Positions 10,204-20,524 of a stretch of 64,000 nt of DNA are shown one piece after another; positions within the stretch are counted from its first letter, which is position 1; each line of letters starts with the position of its first letter. This DNA comes from Planctomycetaceae bacterium (GTDB taxonomy: Bacteria > Planctomycetota > Planctomycetia > Pirellulales > Pirellulaceae). The stretch is taken from the NCBI GenBank assembly GCA_027487485.1, contig JAIYDN010000012.1, positions 186,001 through 250,000 on the forward strand. Reading direction: 5' to 3'. The position numbers and the translations under genes are program-made. Below the pieces are notes generated by a model that had not been told where the DNA came from, did no database searches, and saw nothing but the letters and a program-made list of their open reading frames with translations.

Positions 10204-12428
10204 ATTGGTCGCATGTAAAACTTATATTCCATCGTGAGGTTCGGGATCAATTACGCGATCGGCGGACCATGTTTACGATCTGCGTTCTGCCAATCCTGCT
10301 GTACCCGCTCATGGGTATGGTCATGTTGCAGGTTGCTCAGTTCCATCGCGAGCAACATGTTTCTCTTGGAGTTTTTGGTTATGAAAATTGGCCGGCTAGT
10401 CGACCTTTGATTGCTGACAGCGACGAGACACAGATCCATTGGAAAAAGCTAACCGTCACGAAGGAGATTCGTGAGACGTTAGGTCAATTGCGGATCTTGG
10501 AGAACAACAAAGGTAGCGAAACCGAGAGCAAAGCGCCAAAAAACTTCATCGTGGATGCCAAGCTTGCGGAGAAACTGCTGAAAGAGGTTCAAGCCGATGC
10601 AATCATTTGGATTCCAAAAGGGTACGATGGCACCTTCACGTCAACACAGCTCGTGGTTTTGAGCAATCAACGATGGGAAAGATCGCAACTTGCCGTTCGA
10701 CTCCTTGCGGAGCGACTCGATTCTTGGCACCAAGCCGCCGTTCGCGACCGACTTGCCTCAACGACACTAGGAGTTTCTGTACTCGACCCTCCTCAGATTA
10801 AGCAAGTCGATGTCTCGGTTCCGGAATCGAAACGGGCATTGATTTGGACCAAAATCCTACCGTTCGTCATGCTCGTGTGGGCCTTGACGGGTGCGTTTTA
10901 TCCTGCGATCGATCTATGTGCGGGTGAAAAAGAGCGAGGGACTTTAGAAACGTTGCTGTGCAGCCCAGCGCGACGAAAAGAGATTGTATGGGGCAAGCTT
11001 TTGACGGTCATGTGCTTCAGTGTTTGCACTGCTTTGCTAAACCTGTTCAGCATGCATTTTACGACCGCAATCGTCATGACTCAGTTTTCTAACATGGGCG
11101 CGACCGAGATGGTGCATTCCCTTGGACCTCTTCCCATTCAATCGATGGGTTGGCTGCTGTTGTTGGTAATTCCAATTTCTGCCATGTTCAGTGCTCTCGC
11201 ACTCGCAGTGGCAAGCCTCGCCAGAAGCACCAAAGAAGGTCAGTATTATCTAATGCCCTTGCTATTGGTGGGAATGCCTTTGGTCATGTTGCCGATGATC
11301 CCTGGGGTCACGCTGTCGCCAGGGACCAGTGTCATTCCAGTTACCGGAGCGGTCTTGATGTCGCGCGCCATGATGGATGGCGAATACACCCAAGCATTAT
11401 TGCACTTGCCGACCGTGGCTACGATTACAGTGTTGTGCTGTCTTCTTTCCGTACGCTGGGCGGTGCGACAATTTGAATCGGAAAGTGTGATGTTCCGCGA
11501 TAGCGAGCGGTCGTCGGTAACGCAGTGGATCAGAAACGTGTGGCGGCTTCGCGACGAAACCCCCAGCGTGAACGAGTCGTTCTTTTGTGGACTCATCATC
11601 CTGATCTGTCTCTTTTTCGGTCGCCTTTCGTTAGGCGGCATGACGCTCGAATGGGCCAGCATTGTCAAATCGACCGTGGTCATTCAAATTGGCGTAATAT
11701 TAGGTCCCGCATTGATTATGGCAGCCATATTGACTCGGTCGATTACGAAGTCGCTTCGACTGTCACGCCCAAGTGCGATGGATATGGCCGTGACCATTGG
11801 ACTGGCCTTTTGCCTGCACCCAACCTATGTTGCGATCGCCACAGCGGTGAGCAATGAATACAAACTGGGCGAGCAAACAACGGCGATGCTCACGCAATTT
11901 GATGACATCATCGGCAGCACCTCGATCTGGTATGTTCTCCTTGTTTTGGCCCTGTTACCAGCAATATGTGAAGAACTGGTTTTCCGCGGCTTTTTGTTCG
12001 CTGGCTTGATGCGAAATGGTGGACACGTCCGCGCCATCTTGGTGACGGCAGTTCTATTTGGCTTGTCGCATGGCGTGCTGCAACAATCGATAACGGCCTC
12101 GATCATGGGTTTGGTTTTGGGTTGGCTCGCCTACAAAACGGGAGGAGTGGCTTGTACGATTGCCTTCCACGTTGTCCACAACTCCATTTCCATGTTGCTT
12201 GCCGCTTCATCCCATAACAAACAACCCATTCCCCAATTCTTGTCCTGGGCTTTAGAGATCGACGACGGACGGCTTTGTTATTCGGCGGCTTGGAGCACAT
12301 TAAGTGTTGGGGTCGCAATCAGTCTGGTCGCTTGGACCGCAACGCGAAACATGAAAGATCGACGCACGAATGTGCAAAAGTCTTGGGGACGAGTTGCGAA
12401 AGAAGCCAAGCAGGCGATCGCTCGATGA
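10200..12428 (+). CDS. ABC permease (NatB-like) fused to CPBP intramembrane protease
   Basis: A 742-residue integral membrane protein. Residues 1 to about 420 form an ABC-2/NatB permease: one N-terminal TM, a large extracytoplasmic domain, then a TM bundle after [16 protein letters not shown], a motif typical of NatB and YhaP. Residues about 450-700 form a second TM bundle with CPBP (CAAX protease-like, Rce1 type) motifs: [15 protein letters not shown] (EExxxR), FGLSHG and FHVVHNS. The first part exports an unknown substrate with the upstream NatA ATPase; the second may be an active protease. The fusion is known in planctomycetes and some other phyla. Confidence 0.9.
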   Translation: MNWSHVKLIFHREVRDQLRDRRTMFTICVLPILLYPLMGMVMLQVAQFHREQHVSLGVFGYENWPASRPLIADSDETQIHWKKLTVTKEIRETLGQLRILENNKGSETESKAPKNFIVDAKLAEKLLKEVQADAIIWIPKGYDGTFTSTQLVVLSNQRWERSQLAVRLLAERLDSWHQAAVRDRLASTTLGVSVLDPPQIKQVDVSVPESKRALIWTKILPFVMLVWALTGAFYPAIDLCAGEKERGTLETLLCSPARRKEIVWGKLLTVMCFSVCTALLNLFSMHFTTAIVMTQFSNMGATEMVHSLGPLPIQSMGWLLLLVIPISAMFSALALAVASLARSTKEGQYYLMPLLLVGMPLVMLPMIPGVTLSPGTSVIPVTGAVLMSRAMMDGEYTQALLHLPTVATITVLCCLLSVRWAVRQFESESVMFRDSERSSVTQWIRNVWRLRDETPSVNESFFCGLIILICLFFGRLSLGGMTLEWASIVKSTVVIQIGVILGPALIMAAILTRSITKSLRLSRPSAMDMAVTIGLAFCLHPTYVAIATAVSNEYKLGEQTTAMLTQFDDIIGSTSIWYVLLVLALLPAICEELVFRGFLFAGLMRNGGHVRAILVTAVLFGLSHGVLQQSITASIMGLVLGWLAYKTGGVACTIAFHVVHNSISMLLAASSHNKQPIPQFLSWALEIDDGRLCYSAAWSTLSVGVAISLVAWTATRNMKDRRTNVQKSWGRVAKEAKQAIAR

Positions 12429-12503
12429 TATCGTCACAACATTCCAATTTCAGTACTACCTATGCAGCTAGAATCTACATCGGATCACTCAAAAAGTAAT
12501 ATC

Positions 12504-12938
12504 ATGTTAAAACGTCGCTCCCAGAAGTATGTCGATCGCGAGGTCCAAACCAGCTTGCTCAGAAGACTCAGTCTGCACTGGTTCCTATTTATGTTTGCTA
12601 ATGGATTGGCAATCCTAATGTGGACAAGATTCTTGGAGACTCCGTCAGAGTCCTGGGAAGTCTCCCTTCGCCTGGCGCTGCAACGCGCCCTACCTTTCGC
12701 GTTGATTTCCTTCGCGATGGTTCCGGTATTTGTATGGGACGCTATGAAACTATCGAATCGGTTCGCAGGTCCGATCGTGCGCGTTCGACGTGCCCTGGCG
12801 GAAATCGCAAGCGGTGCCTCGCCAAGTCCAATCGAATTTCGCGACGGCGACTTCTGGAAGTCATTGGCACAGGATCTGAATCGAGCTTTTGCCGCTCGAA
12901 TACCCAACCAAAATAATAATTCGTCCAACGGTTCCTAA
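12504..12938 (+). CDS. Small HAMP-like membrane protein
   Basis: About 144 residues with two transmembrane segments (LHWFLFMFANGLAILMW and ALPFALISFAMVPVFVW) followed by KLSNRFAGPIVRVRRALAEI, which resembles the start of a HAMP linker. There is no kinase or methyl-acceptor domain behind it. Proteins of this kind sit next to TadE-like genes in planctomycetes, and here it directly precedes the TadE/VWA cluster. ATG 12504 was chosen over 12462 because the conserved-looking region starts there. A role in sensing or in anchoring the pseudopilin-like products is inference. Confidence 0.7.
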   Translation: MLKRRSQKYVDREVQTSLLRRLSLHWFLFMFANGLAILMWTRFLETPSESWEVSLRLALQRALPFALISFAMVPVFVWDAMKLSNRFAGPIVRVRRALAEIASGASPSPIEFRDGDFWKSLAQDLNRAFAARIPNQNNNSSNGS

Positions 12939-12963
12939 GTAAGCAATTGCCATAGAGTGAATC

Positions 12964-13380
12964 ATGCATTTACGAAAACATTCGAATAATCGAATTGATG
13001 TTCCACGCAACGGAGCCGCGTTAATTGAGTTCGCTGTTTGCCTACCAGTGCTCATGATTATGATTCTGGGAAGCATGGAAGCCTCCAGCGCGATCTTCGT
13101 GAAGCAAGCGTTAACGACCAGCGCTTATGAAGGAATTCGCGAAGCCATGCGGACGGGAAGTACTACGTCGGTTGCGACAGAACGCGCCCAAGACGTACTC
13201 ACGGCAAGACGCATTCGTAACTCCACCATCCAATTCACACCTAGCAGCGTTGAATCCGCCGCTCGAGGATCGAACATCATCATAGAGGTAAGCGCCCCGT
13301 ATGCTGCGAACAGTCCGTTCTTTGGAAATGTGATTCCAGACCGCGTCACTTCGGTCCGGACAGTCATGGTAAAAGAGTAA
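12964..13380 (+). CDS. TadE-like pseudopilin protein
   Basis: 138 residues. The TadE pattern is visible near residues 18-45: RNGAALIEFAVCLPVLMIMILGSMEAS, with a G-A-x-x-E-F motif that marks the prepilin-like hydrophobic segment. The C-terminal part is a small extracytoplasmic domain. TadE proteins are minor pseudopilins of Flp/Tad pili. It is the first of three related genes (12964, 13452, 14546). No TadA ATPase or TadB/C platform gene is in the window. Confidence 0.85.
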   Translation: MHLRKHSNNRIDVPRNGAALIEFAVCLPVLMIMILGSMEASSAIFVKQALTTSAYEGIREAMRTGSTTSVATERAQDVLTARRIRNSTIQFTPSSVESAARGSNIIIEVSAPYAANSPFFGNVIPDRVTSVRTVMVKE

Positions 13381-13451
13381 CAGCAAGAGTGCGAAAAACC
13401 CTAGAAAACACATCCCAACCCGATAGCCCGATCTAAGTAGTAATCACGATT

Positions 13452-14540
13452 ATGCACAGTTTCTTCCGCAAAAACCTTACCGGGTCGGCTGCCTCCATCG
13501 CCAAGCGAAGTGGCTCCTCGGTTCGGTATCAAGCGCGATCGCGTCGTGGCGCGATGCTTATCCTGATATGCGTCATGATCTTTGCCTTTTTAGTCACGGT
13601 TGCATTTTCTGTAGACATTGCCTACATGAACTTGACGAAGTCCGAACTGAGGTCAGCAACAGACGCCGCCGCCAAAGCTGCCGCGGAGACTCTGGCTCGA
13701 ACCCAAGATTTGAATGCAGCCATTGCACGTGGGCAGGCAATTGCCCTTGAAAACAAGGTTGCAAACAAACCGCTCGAACTTCGTGCGAGTGACTTTTCGT
13801 TTGGAAAGTCAGAGCTTGCTGCTAGTGGCAAGTTTGAATTCAGAACCAACGCAGGGCGAATCAACAGCGTTCGAGTCAACAGCGAACGAACAAACACTTC
13901 GCTTTCGGGAAGCGTACCTTTATTCGTCGGACGCGCTCTTGGGGTCGATAGCTTTCAACCTCGAGAAACAAGTACCGCAACATTCATTCAACGCGACATT
14001 GTTTTGGTCGTTGATCGATCGGGGTCGATGCTCGACTTCAACAAGTTTAACGACCTTCGTAGTGCCATCGCCATCTTCGTACAGATTCTGAATGACAGTC
14101 CTGTAGAAGAACGAATCGGTCTTGCATCCTACTCGACTACAGAATCCGAAGATGTTCAGCTTACGGAAAGCCTTAACTTGATCACTGACGCAATGGATAG
14201 AATGCCGGTTGGCGGATTTACAAATATTTCCGGGGGAATCGACGCGGGTGGCCTAGTCATGTCGCGCGCGCGGTCCAGAGACTTTGTGGAGCGTACCATG
14301 ATTGTTCTAACGGACGGGCTTCAAAACCGAGGGCGTCCTGCTCGCAATGCAGCTCGGACCCAAGCAGCCCTCGGAATCACGATCCATTCCATCACGTTTG
14401 GCCGTGACGCAGACCAATCAGCCATGCAAGATGTGGCCTCCATCGGTGGCGGAAGATACTTCCATGCAGATAACGGCGCGCAACTTCGCGAAGTCTTTGA
14501 GGAGATTGCTTTAACCCTTAGCACCATTCTGACGGAGTAG
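13452..14540 (+). CDS. TadG-like protein with von Willebrand factor A domain
   Basis: 362 residues. A basic N-terminus and a TadE/TadG-type hydrophobic segment (RRGAMLILICVMIFAFLVTVAFSVDIAYMN) are followed by the Putative Flp pilus-assembly TadG-like pattern and an alpha-helical Ala-rich stretch. A vWA domain begins near IVLVVDRSGSM (MIDAS DxSxS) and contains the TDGLQNRG segment. It should be anchored in the membrane with the metal-ion-dependent adhesion domain outside. The TadE-like gene 14546 follows 5 bases after its stop, indicating an operon. Confidence 0.88.
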   Translation: MHSFFRKNLTGSAASIAKRSGSSVRYQARSRRGAMLILICVMIFAFLVTVAFSVDIAYMNLTKSELRSATDAAAKAAAETLARTQDLNAAIARGQAIALENKVANKPLELRASDFSFGKSELAASGKFEFRTNAGRINSVRVNSERTNTSLSGSVPLFVGRALGVDSFQPRETSTATFIQRDIVLVVDRSGSMLDFNKFNDLRSAIAIFVQILNDSPVEERIGLASYSTTESEDVQLTESLNLITDAMDRMPVGGFTNISGGIDAGGLVMSRARSRDFVERTMIVLTDGLQNRGRPARNAARTQAALGITIHSITFGRDADQSAMQDVASIGGGRYFHADNGAQLREVFEEIALTLSTILTE

Positions 14541-14545
14541 GCACC

Positions 14546-15007
14546 ATGACACTATCACGAGCATTCACTATGAAGCCTCCAAAGATATCGCAATGGAACG
14601 GCGACCTATTTCGACGCTCGTCCGGAAATCGTAAAGGGGCCGTCACAGTTGAAATGGCACTGACCGTCAGTCTTGCTTTCTTCTTTTTCTTCACTGCTTT
14701 GGAGTTTACAAGAGTGTCCATGATTCGGCACACTGTCGAAAACGCATTGTACGAAGGCGGACGACAAGGGATCATTCCTGGTGCCACGGCGTCGGAAGTT
14801 CAAACGACCTCTGCGCGGATTCTGCGCACCATCGGCATTAATGATGCGACCATCTCAGTCAACCCAACAACAATTGAGAATTCAACTCGTGAAATTGCAG
14901 TTCGGATCGAATTGCCTTTGGATCGAGGGTTGTTTGCACCCGCAGTATTTTTCGTAGGAAAAACACTTGATCGAACTCTCGTGATGCGACGCGAGGGCGT
15001 GAAATAG
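14546..15007 (+). CDS. TadE-like pseudopilin protein (second copy)
   Basis: 153 residues with the TadE pattern KGAVTVEMALTVSLAFFFFFTALEFTRVSMI at about residues 31-60, followed by a domain similar in length to that of the 12964 gene (the VENALYEGGRQGI and TSAYEGIREAM stretches correspond). The two are probably paralogues. It starts 5 bases behind the VWA gene. ATG 14546 or ATG 14570 could be the start. Confidence 0.85.
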   Translation: MTLSRAFTMKPPKISQWNGDLFRRSSGNRKGAVTVEMALTVSLAFFFFFTALEFTRVSMIRHTVENALYEGGRQGIIPGATASEVQTTSARILRTIGINDATISVNPTTIENSTREIAVRIELPLDRGLFAPAVFFVGKTLDRTLVMRREGVK

Positions 15008-15162
15008 CTCCAGGTGATTCGGTTGGCAAGCATCGACTTCCACCCCCGACTGAATTCACGACGCCCGAACAAATTACAAAAGCCGCAAACATCATTGCCC
15101 CTAATTTGGATACGATGTAAGACGTACCCAGTAACAGTCCTCTCCTGCAGTATGGTGTTTCG

Positions 15163-15909
15163 ATGGCTTTGAATTGGATTTCTGGCAAAATCGAGCGAAA
15201 GACCGTTTGGTCCGACGGTTTGTTTACGCTTGCTGTCCATTGCCCTGGGGTCTCGGCTTTTGAGCCAGGACAGTTTTTACAGTTAGGGCTTCAACTACCG
15301 GAAAAGCATCTGCACCGTCCCTACTCCGTGGCTTCACCGCATGGCGACACCCTGGAGTTTTTTATTGTGCGAGTCGACGAAGGGGAACTCACGCCTAAAC
15401 TGTGGCATTTAGAGGTAGGTGACCGCATCGACGTCAGTTCAAAGGCAACCGGCAGCTTTACTCTTTCCCATGCTCCCGATTCGCAGACTCTTTGGCTTCT
15501 CGCCACCGGCACAGGGTTAGCGCCTTACATTGCAATGATGCGTGAACCCAATATCTGGGAACGTTATGAGAAAGTGGTTGTCGTTCACGGAGTCCGATTT
15601 GCGACCGACCTAGCTTACCAAGAGGAATTGCAACAACTGAAAGAACGATGGCCAGGGCGTTTCGTTTTTGTCCCCATTGTTTCAAGAACCGTCATGGAAG
15701 GCGCTATCCCCGGTCGTATCACTCACGCAATCGAAAACGGGACGCTAGAACAGTTTGCCGAATCGAAGATCACTTCGGAAAGCAGCGTCGTGATGATGTG
15801 CGGCAATCCTCAAATGCTGGACGACGTCGAGGCAATCCTTCACACACGAGGGATGCAACGCCACAAAAAGAATCAGCCTGGGCAAATTGTGGTCGAGCGG
15901 TATTGGTAG
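15163..15909 (+). CDS. Ferredoxin--NADP(+) reductase
   Basis: 248 residues, the normal length for the bacterial FPR subfamily. The FAD-binding motif is HRPYSVAS (RxYS), the NADP domain carries LLATGTGLAPYIAMM, and the C-terminus ends in VVERYW with the terminal aromatic residue that stacks on FAD in this subfamily. It transfers electrons between NADP(H) and ferredoxin or flavodoxin in the cytosol. It has its own upstream gap of 155 bases after the TadE gene and converges on the 15912-17831 gene with 2 bases between the stops. Confidence 0.92.
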   Translation: MALNWISGKIERKTVWSDGLFTLAVHCPGVSAFEPGQFLQLGLQLPEKHLHRPYSVASPHGDTLEFFIVRVDEGELTPKLWHLEVGDRIDVSSKATGSFTLSHAPDSQTLWLLATGTGLAPYIAMMREPNIWERYEKVVVVHGVRFATDLAYQEELQQLKERWPGRFVFVPIVSRTVMEGAIPGRITHAIENGTLEQFAESKITSESSVVMMCGNPQMLDDVEAILHTRGMQRHKKNQPGQIVVERYW

Positions 15910-15911
15910 AG

Positions 15912-17831
15912 TTATTCGAGCGCTTTCAAGGAAAGCAATGCCATCGCCGTTCCGTAGCATCGCCCTAATTCATGCGAATCGATAAAGCAGCCATCTACTT
16001 CCGGCAGCCCCAGAATCAAGTCTCTTTGTTGCTTGGCCAGCTCGCGTTGCTTGTTCACGTCCGCAATCAACGCAATAGACTCGCTGCGTGCTTGCATGTC
16101 ATACCAGAAGAAGAATCCACCATAAGCATAGGTCGAGGTATGATTGTCATACTTCAAAGCCTTTGCAAGTAATTCGTGGTACTTCATCGATTTCTCGACA
16201 GCTAACGCGAAGTCCTGATCGCTGACTTGCCCCCAACGGTGACGTGCTAGCTCACAAATGGCAATGCGCCCACCTGCTCCGGCAAGGTCTTTCTCGGTCC
16301 CTTCATTGCGCCCGCTCTCGCGCCGAGTAGCATAGGGATACGCCCCATTGCTGTACCGCTGGGACGCCAATCGTTGAAGCCCACGATCTATTTTTGAACT
16401 GTCCACTTTTGCACCCGCGTCTTTGGCATCATAAAGCGCGGTGAGAGCCGTTGCTGATACAAACGCATTGGCGTACTCGTGATACCATCCGCCGGTCTTC
16501 AATTGCAACCCTTCTAATTGCTGAACCGCTCTTTGAAGCGAGTTGGCCAAGCTGCCTTCCGAGTTATCAGACTTGGCAGATTCGTCTGAGGAGATGATTC
16601 GTGAAGACAAAAAGCGTATTCGGTACGCCTGTGCCCACAAGATTTCATCCCGGTCGAACAAGTTCAAATTCGAATCCTTGGTGACAAAAGCACTCGCTCG
16701 ATCTAAAGCCTTTTGGATTCTTGCCTTTTGTTCTGGGGACGCCAACTTCGGCTCCGCTTCGATCAGAGCAAGTCCCACCAAGGACGTCACCGCGACATGA
16801 ACATTTTTAAGACTGTCCGTACCGCCGAAATCATAATCGCTATCGAAAAAGCCTCCATTGGCATGCTGCATTCCAAGTAAAAAGTTGACACTGCGATCCC
16901 ATAACTGGTCTTCGGAGTATGCTTTCGGGTCTGCAGCGCTGGTGATTTTTTTCAAGTCGGAAACGAGAGTTGCGGTTTCAGGCAAGGTTTCGAAAACCTC
17001 AAGCCCACGATAGAAAGGTCCAATTCCCTGAGCTTCGCATGCTGCTTTCCAAGCCAACGGATGATTAGGATGCGCGATCGACGCCTTCTGCCAAATTTCA
17101 CGAGCTTCTTCATGTCGCCCCATCTTAAAAACACACATGCCTGCAACCAACTTCGATTCCATCGAATCGCTCATGAGTATTTGCTTTAGCGGTTCGGCTT
17201 CCAACTGCCAATTGGCAGCTATCGCGTCGTTCAACGCTTTCGAGGAAACGGACCCGCGAAATTCGCTGGCCTCATCACCTAGGTCTAAATCTGGGCCGAG
17301 AGCTTTCTGCAAAAGTTCCATGATGAGCGGCGGATGAAGCGTCGATAATCGGTTCGCAAGCAAAGTCACCTCTTCCGTCGGCTGGACGATTAGAAAGCCC
17401 GGTTCAACAAATTTGTAGACTTGCAGTTCAAATTGCTTTTGGAGCGATCGATTTGGAATGGTTCGCAATGGAACACAATTCTGATTGATCAGATTAATGA
17501 TCGTCGGCCAGCTGAAGGGCCCCGCCAGCATGTACCTATCCACTTCTTCTTTGCGGTCCATGAAGGTGCCTGGGATCGATGGCACATACCAAAAGATCGG
17601 TTTTCCGGATTGCTTCGCCTTGGCCAATGCGGCCGAATAGTCACTCTCCCAATGGATGGCTGAACCAACCTTGCTGGCGAGTTCATTCGGAACAGCTCTA
17701 TTCTTGTCCGTCGAGTTCTCAACGGCTTGCTGTTGAGAATAAGCAATCGACAAGGAGCCAACCCAAAGAGACAAACCAACCAAAGCAACAACCGGGATTC
17801 GAGGGAGCAAGGTGTGCATAAGGGCGTCCAA
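15912..17831 (-). CDS. Secreted protein with thioredoxin-like and alpha-toroid (prenyltransferase-like) regions
   Basis: 639 residues with a signal peptide (hydrophobic residues about 8-30, cleavage likely after AYSQ). Residues about 50-170 (YSAALAKAKQSGKPIFWYV) resemble the start of the thioredoxin-like fold of DUF255-type proteins but lack a CxxC. The C-terminal half has repeated helical motifs, such as NGGFFDSDYDFGGTDS and the later TGGWYHEY and NGAYPY units, that match the squalene/prenyltransferase alpha-alpha toroid. No catalytic site could be assigned. Start is M1 or M5 (17819). Confidence 0.7.
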   Translation of the reverse strand: MDALMHTLLPRIPVVALVGLSLWVGSLSIAYSQQQAVENSTDKNRAVPNELASKVGSAIHWESDYSAALAKAKQSGKPIFWYVPSIPGTFMDRKEEVDRYMLAGPFSWPTIINLINQNCVPLRTIPNRSLQKQFELQVYKFVEPGFLIVQPTEEVTLLANRLSTLHPPLIMELLQKALGPDLDLGDEASEFRGSVSSKALNDAIAANWQLEAEPLKQILMSDSMESKLVAGMCVFKMGRHEEAREIWQKASIAHPNHPLAWKAACEAQGIGPFYRGLEVFETLPETATLVSDLKKITSAADPKAYSEDQLWDRSVNFLLGMQHANGGFFDSDYDFGGTDSLKNVHVAVTSLVGLALIEAEPKLASPEQKARIQKALDRASAFVTKDSNLNLFDRDEILWAQAYRIRFLSSRIISSDESAKSDNSEGSLANSLQRAVQQLEGLQLKTGGWYHEYANAFVSATALTALYDAKDAGAKVDSSKIDRGLQRLASQRYSNGAYPYATRRESGRNEGTEKDLAGAGGRIAICELARHRWGQVSDQDFALAVEKSMKYHELLAKALKYDNHTSTYAYGGFFFWYDMQARSESIALIADVNKQRELAKQQRDLILGLPEVDGCFIDSHELGRCYGTAMALLSLKALE

Positions 17832-17896
17832 AATGGGGTGAATCGATGTGTAAAGCGAATGGCAACCGGAACCTAACGTGGAGACCTAAGTTGATA

Positions 17897-20524
17897 TCAT
17901 TCGTATTGCAGGGCACCAGACAGATTAAGCCGTGCCGCTCGCTCGGCCGGGATCATGGCTGCAATGAGAATAACCAACATTTCAAACGCCAAGGCTCCCA
18001 CCAACAACCACGGATAAATCTGAAACTTGACATCGTGTCCAGTCACCGGCATCGTGGTAAGGTTGATGATAAAGGCGATCCACACCCCTGCGAAAACGCC
18101 AGGGACAATTCCAATCAATCCCATGATAACAGCCTGAGCGAGAATCATCTTACGCACTTGGCTGCGTGTCATGGCAACCACACGGAGCATTCCGATTTCC
18201 CGTGTTTGTTCCAGAATGTTCATCGCAAGCGTATTGATCAGTCCAAATGCTGCGATCACGGAGCCCATCGCTAAGACCCCCCAAAGTACCCCCACGGCGC
18301 CGTTCAGCTTGGAGCGAATAATCCCGATCAAGTCGCTATGCGATTGAAATATCAGTCCATATTCATCGCACATTTGAATCAGGTCTTTTTCGACCTTGGA
18401 TTTCAGTTCGGGCTTCGCGTAAACGACGATCACATCCGCCCCTTCTGCTCCAAGCAAGCGTTTGGCATGACTCGATTCCAGATACAGCGTTAAGCCGCCA
18501 GCAATGTATTCGTTTGCAACCCCCGCAATCCGCAGTTCGGTTGTCCCTTCCGATGTATCGAGCGCGATCGAGTCCCCGGCATGCAACTTCAATCGCTGCG
18601 CCAAAACGGACCCCAAAACAACTTCTCCTTTTCTGACACTCTGAAGCACTTCGGCCTCCTTGCCCTCTGCCAAGTCAAAGTAATCTTGGGATTCGGCGCT
18701 AAAATTCCGAACCACGACGACCACGGATGTTTCCCCAATTCGCGATTGAACAAAATCAAGACTGTCTACCAGATTGACTCCATTCATGTTGCGAACTTGT
18801 TCCAGCAGACCGTCCGGCATTTCAGCCGCCTGACCACTGTTCATATCAGGCATCGCAGCGCGAACAAAGAAATCGCCCACGATGGCTCGTTGGTGCCAGC
18901 CTTCGACGTTTCGAACATTGTCGAGAATCGTGCTGGCCATTCCCAACCCAAGGCCAAGCGCGATAAACACGATACCGATGGTCAGCGATGTGCGACCGCG
19001 ATGACGCAGCAGTTGGCGCCGGGCAAGCTTACCTTCCGTTTTAAGAATCGGACGCAGCACGAAGGTGACAGCGTAGGTCAAATCCGAAACGACCCCTGGA
19101 AGCAAGAAGACAACCCCAAGCATCATGGACACCGCACCTGGCACCACGTTGCTAACATCGATGAACCCAGCGATCGCAAGAAACTGCAAAGCGAGCCCTG
19201 TACTGATTAGAATTCCGCCGGCGGCCAGCCAGCCAGACCGAGATGTTCCGAATTCCCCCGTCGCAACCACTCGCATGGCCTCCGCGGGCGACATCTTGGC
19301 CGCTCGAACCGCTGGGAAAAAAGCACCCAGGAACGAGATCACCAAACCGCATATCGCAGCCACCAAATAGGGCCAAATCGACCAGCCTGCTTGCGGCACA
19401 TCAATTTGTAAAAGCCTGCCTGTCGTGGTTCGCAATATCGCCGCTCCAAAATGTCCTACAATGCATCCAAGCAATGTTCCGACGGTCCCCAACCATAGCC
19501 CTTCTCGAACGATCATCCACAACAGTTGCTTCCGCGTCGCCCCTAACGACCTCAGAATGCCTAATTGGCGTCGGCGTTCGCCAATATTCATTTGAAAGGT
19601 GTTGTAAATCACCAAGCCAGCGATCACCAATGCAAAAGCAATCGCAAGCCGCAAACCTTGCTCCATCGCGATCGTGGTTTCTTGAGCAAGCTGGCTTCGA
19701 AGCTGGGGCACTCGCACTTTCACGCCGTCAGGCAGCAACGCTTCCACCGACTTTTTCACTTCCGGCAGTTTCGCGTCCTCTTTCAGGACCAACTGCAAGG
19801 AGTCGATCTTGCCATTAGACTTAAACCATCTTTGTACTGTGCGCAGTTCGGCAACCATGATGCCCGATTGCATGCCCGAACTCGCATCGCTCGACGCGGT
19901 CAGACCAGCGACGCGAGCATCCTTCATGAGATCGCGAGTCAGAAATCGAACTCGGCTTCCAACTTCCAAATGAATGGACTTTGCGAAACGCTCATCCACC
20001 AATATCGACGGGACATCCTTCTTTTCTTCCGCGGTCACATCAGCGAGATCGACCCCTGCAACCACTTTGTAATTTCGCACCTGCTTATCTAGTTTCGGAA
20101 CAATGCCCATCAACTGGACTCGAACTTGAAGCGGGCGTTTATGCGTAGATGCCGGCAAGCGAGTCGCATTGGAATCGGCAGGCTTGGAATCCGCCACTTC
20201 AGGATCAGCTGCAATCGGTTCGTCCACCACGATCGTCATTTGACTCAATCGTTTCATCACAGGCGACGCAACTTCAACTCCGGGAATGTCGAGCACCGCC
20301 TCCAATGGCTTCCCATCGAACGAAGCTCCGCCAACCGATTCAATCTCCAAAGACGCATTCCCAGTTACCGCACTGACCATCGCTATTTGCGCGAGCCTAG
20401 CCGACGACGAGGCCAGTGAAGTTGCAACGATCGCAGAAACCCCAATGACAATGCTCAGCAAGGTTAGCAAGCTGCGAAGCGGTCGCGATTGAATCTCGCG
20501 ACGCGATAATTTTCTGAGCGGCAT
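17897..20524 (-). CDS. ABC transporter permease, FtsX/MacB type
   Basis: 875 residues. There is an N-terminal TM (LLTLLSIVIGVSAIVATSLA), a MacB-like periplasmic domain, and an FtsX four-TM core with IGERRRQLGILRSLGATRKQLLWMI. A second periplasmic domain and a second FtsX core follow (LEQTREIGMLRVVAMTRSQVRKMIL). The double FtsX layout is that of LolC/DevC-like and predicted lipoprotein or antimicrobial exporters (COG0577). The 5' end adjoins the ATPase gene at 20524 with a 1-base overlap, so the two form one transporter. Substrate unknown. Confidence 0.92.
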   Translation of the reverse strand: MPLRKLSRREIQSRPLRSLLTLLSIVIGVSAIVATSLASSSARLAQIAMVSAVTGNASLEIESVGGASFDGKPLEAVLDIPGVEVASPVMKRLSQMTIVVDEPIAADPEVADSKPADSNATRLPASTHKRPLQVRVQLMGIVPKLDKQVRNYKVVAGVDLADVTAEEKKDVPSILVDERFAKSIHLEVGSRVRFLTRDLMKDARVAGLTASSDASSGMQSGIMVAELRTVQRWFKSNGKIDSLQLVLKEDAKLPEVKKSVEALLPDGVKVRVPQLRSQLAQETTIAMEQGLRLAIAFALVIAGLVIYNTFQMNIGERRRQLGILRSLGATRKQLLWMIVREGLWLGTVGTLLGCIVGHFGAAILRTTTGRLLQIDVPQAGWSIWPYLVAAICGLVISFLGAFFPAVRAAKMSPAEAMRVVATGEFGTSRSGWLAAGGILISTGLALQFLAIAGFIDVSNVVPGAVSMMLGVVFLLPGVVSDLTYAVTFVLRPILKTEGKLARRQLLRHRGRTSLTIGIVFIALGLGLGMASTILDNVRNVEGWHQRAIVGDFFVRAAMPDMNSGQAAEMPDGLLEQVRNMNGVNLVDSLDFVQSRIGETSVVVVVRNFSAESQDYFDLAEGKEAEVLQSVRKGEVVLGSVLAQRLKLHAGDSIALDTSEGTTELRIAGVANEYIAGGLTLYLESSHAKRLLGAEGADVIVVYAKPELKSKVEKDLIQMCDEYGLIFQSHSDLIGIIRSKLNGAVGVLWGVLAMGSVIAAFGLINTLAMNILEQTREIGMLRVVAMTRSQVRKMILAQAVIMGLIGIVPGVFAGVWIAFIINLTTMPVTGHDVKFQIYPWLLVGALAFEMLVILIAAMIPAERAARLNLSGALQYE

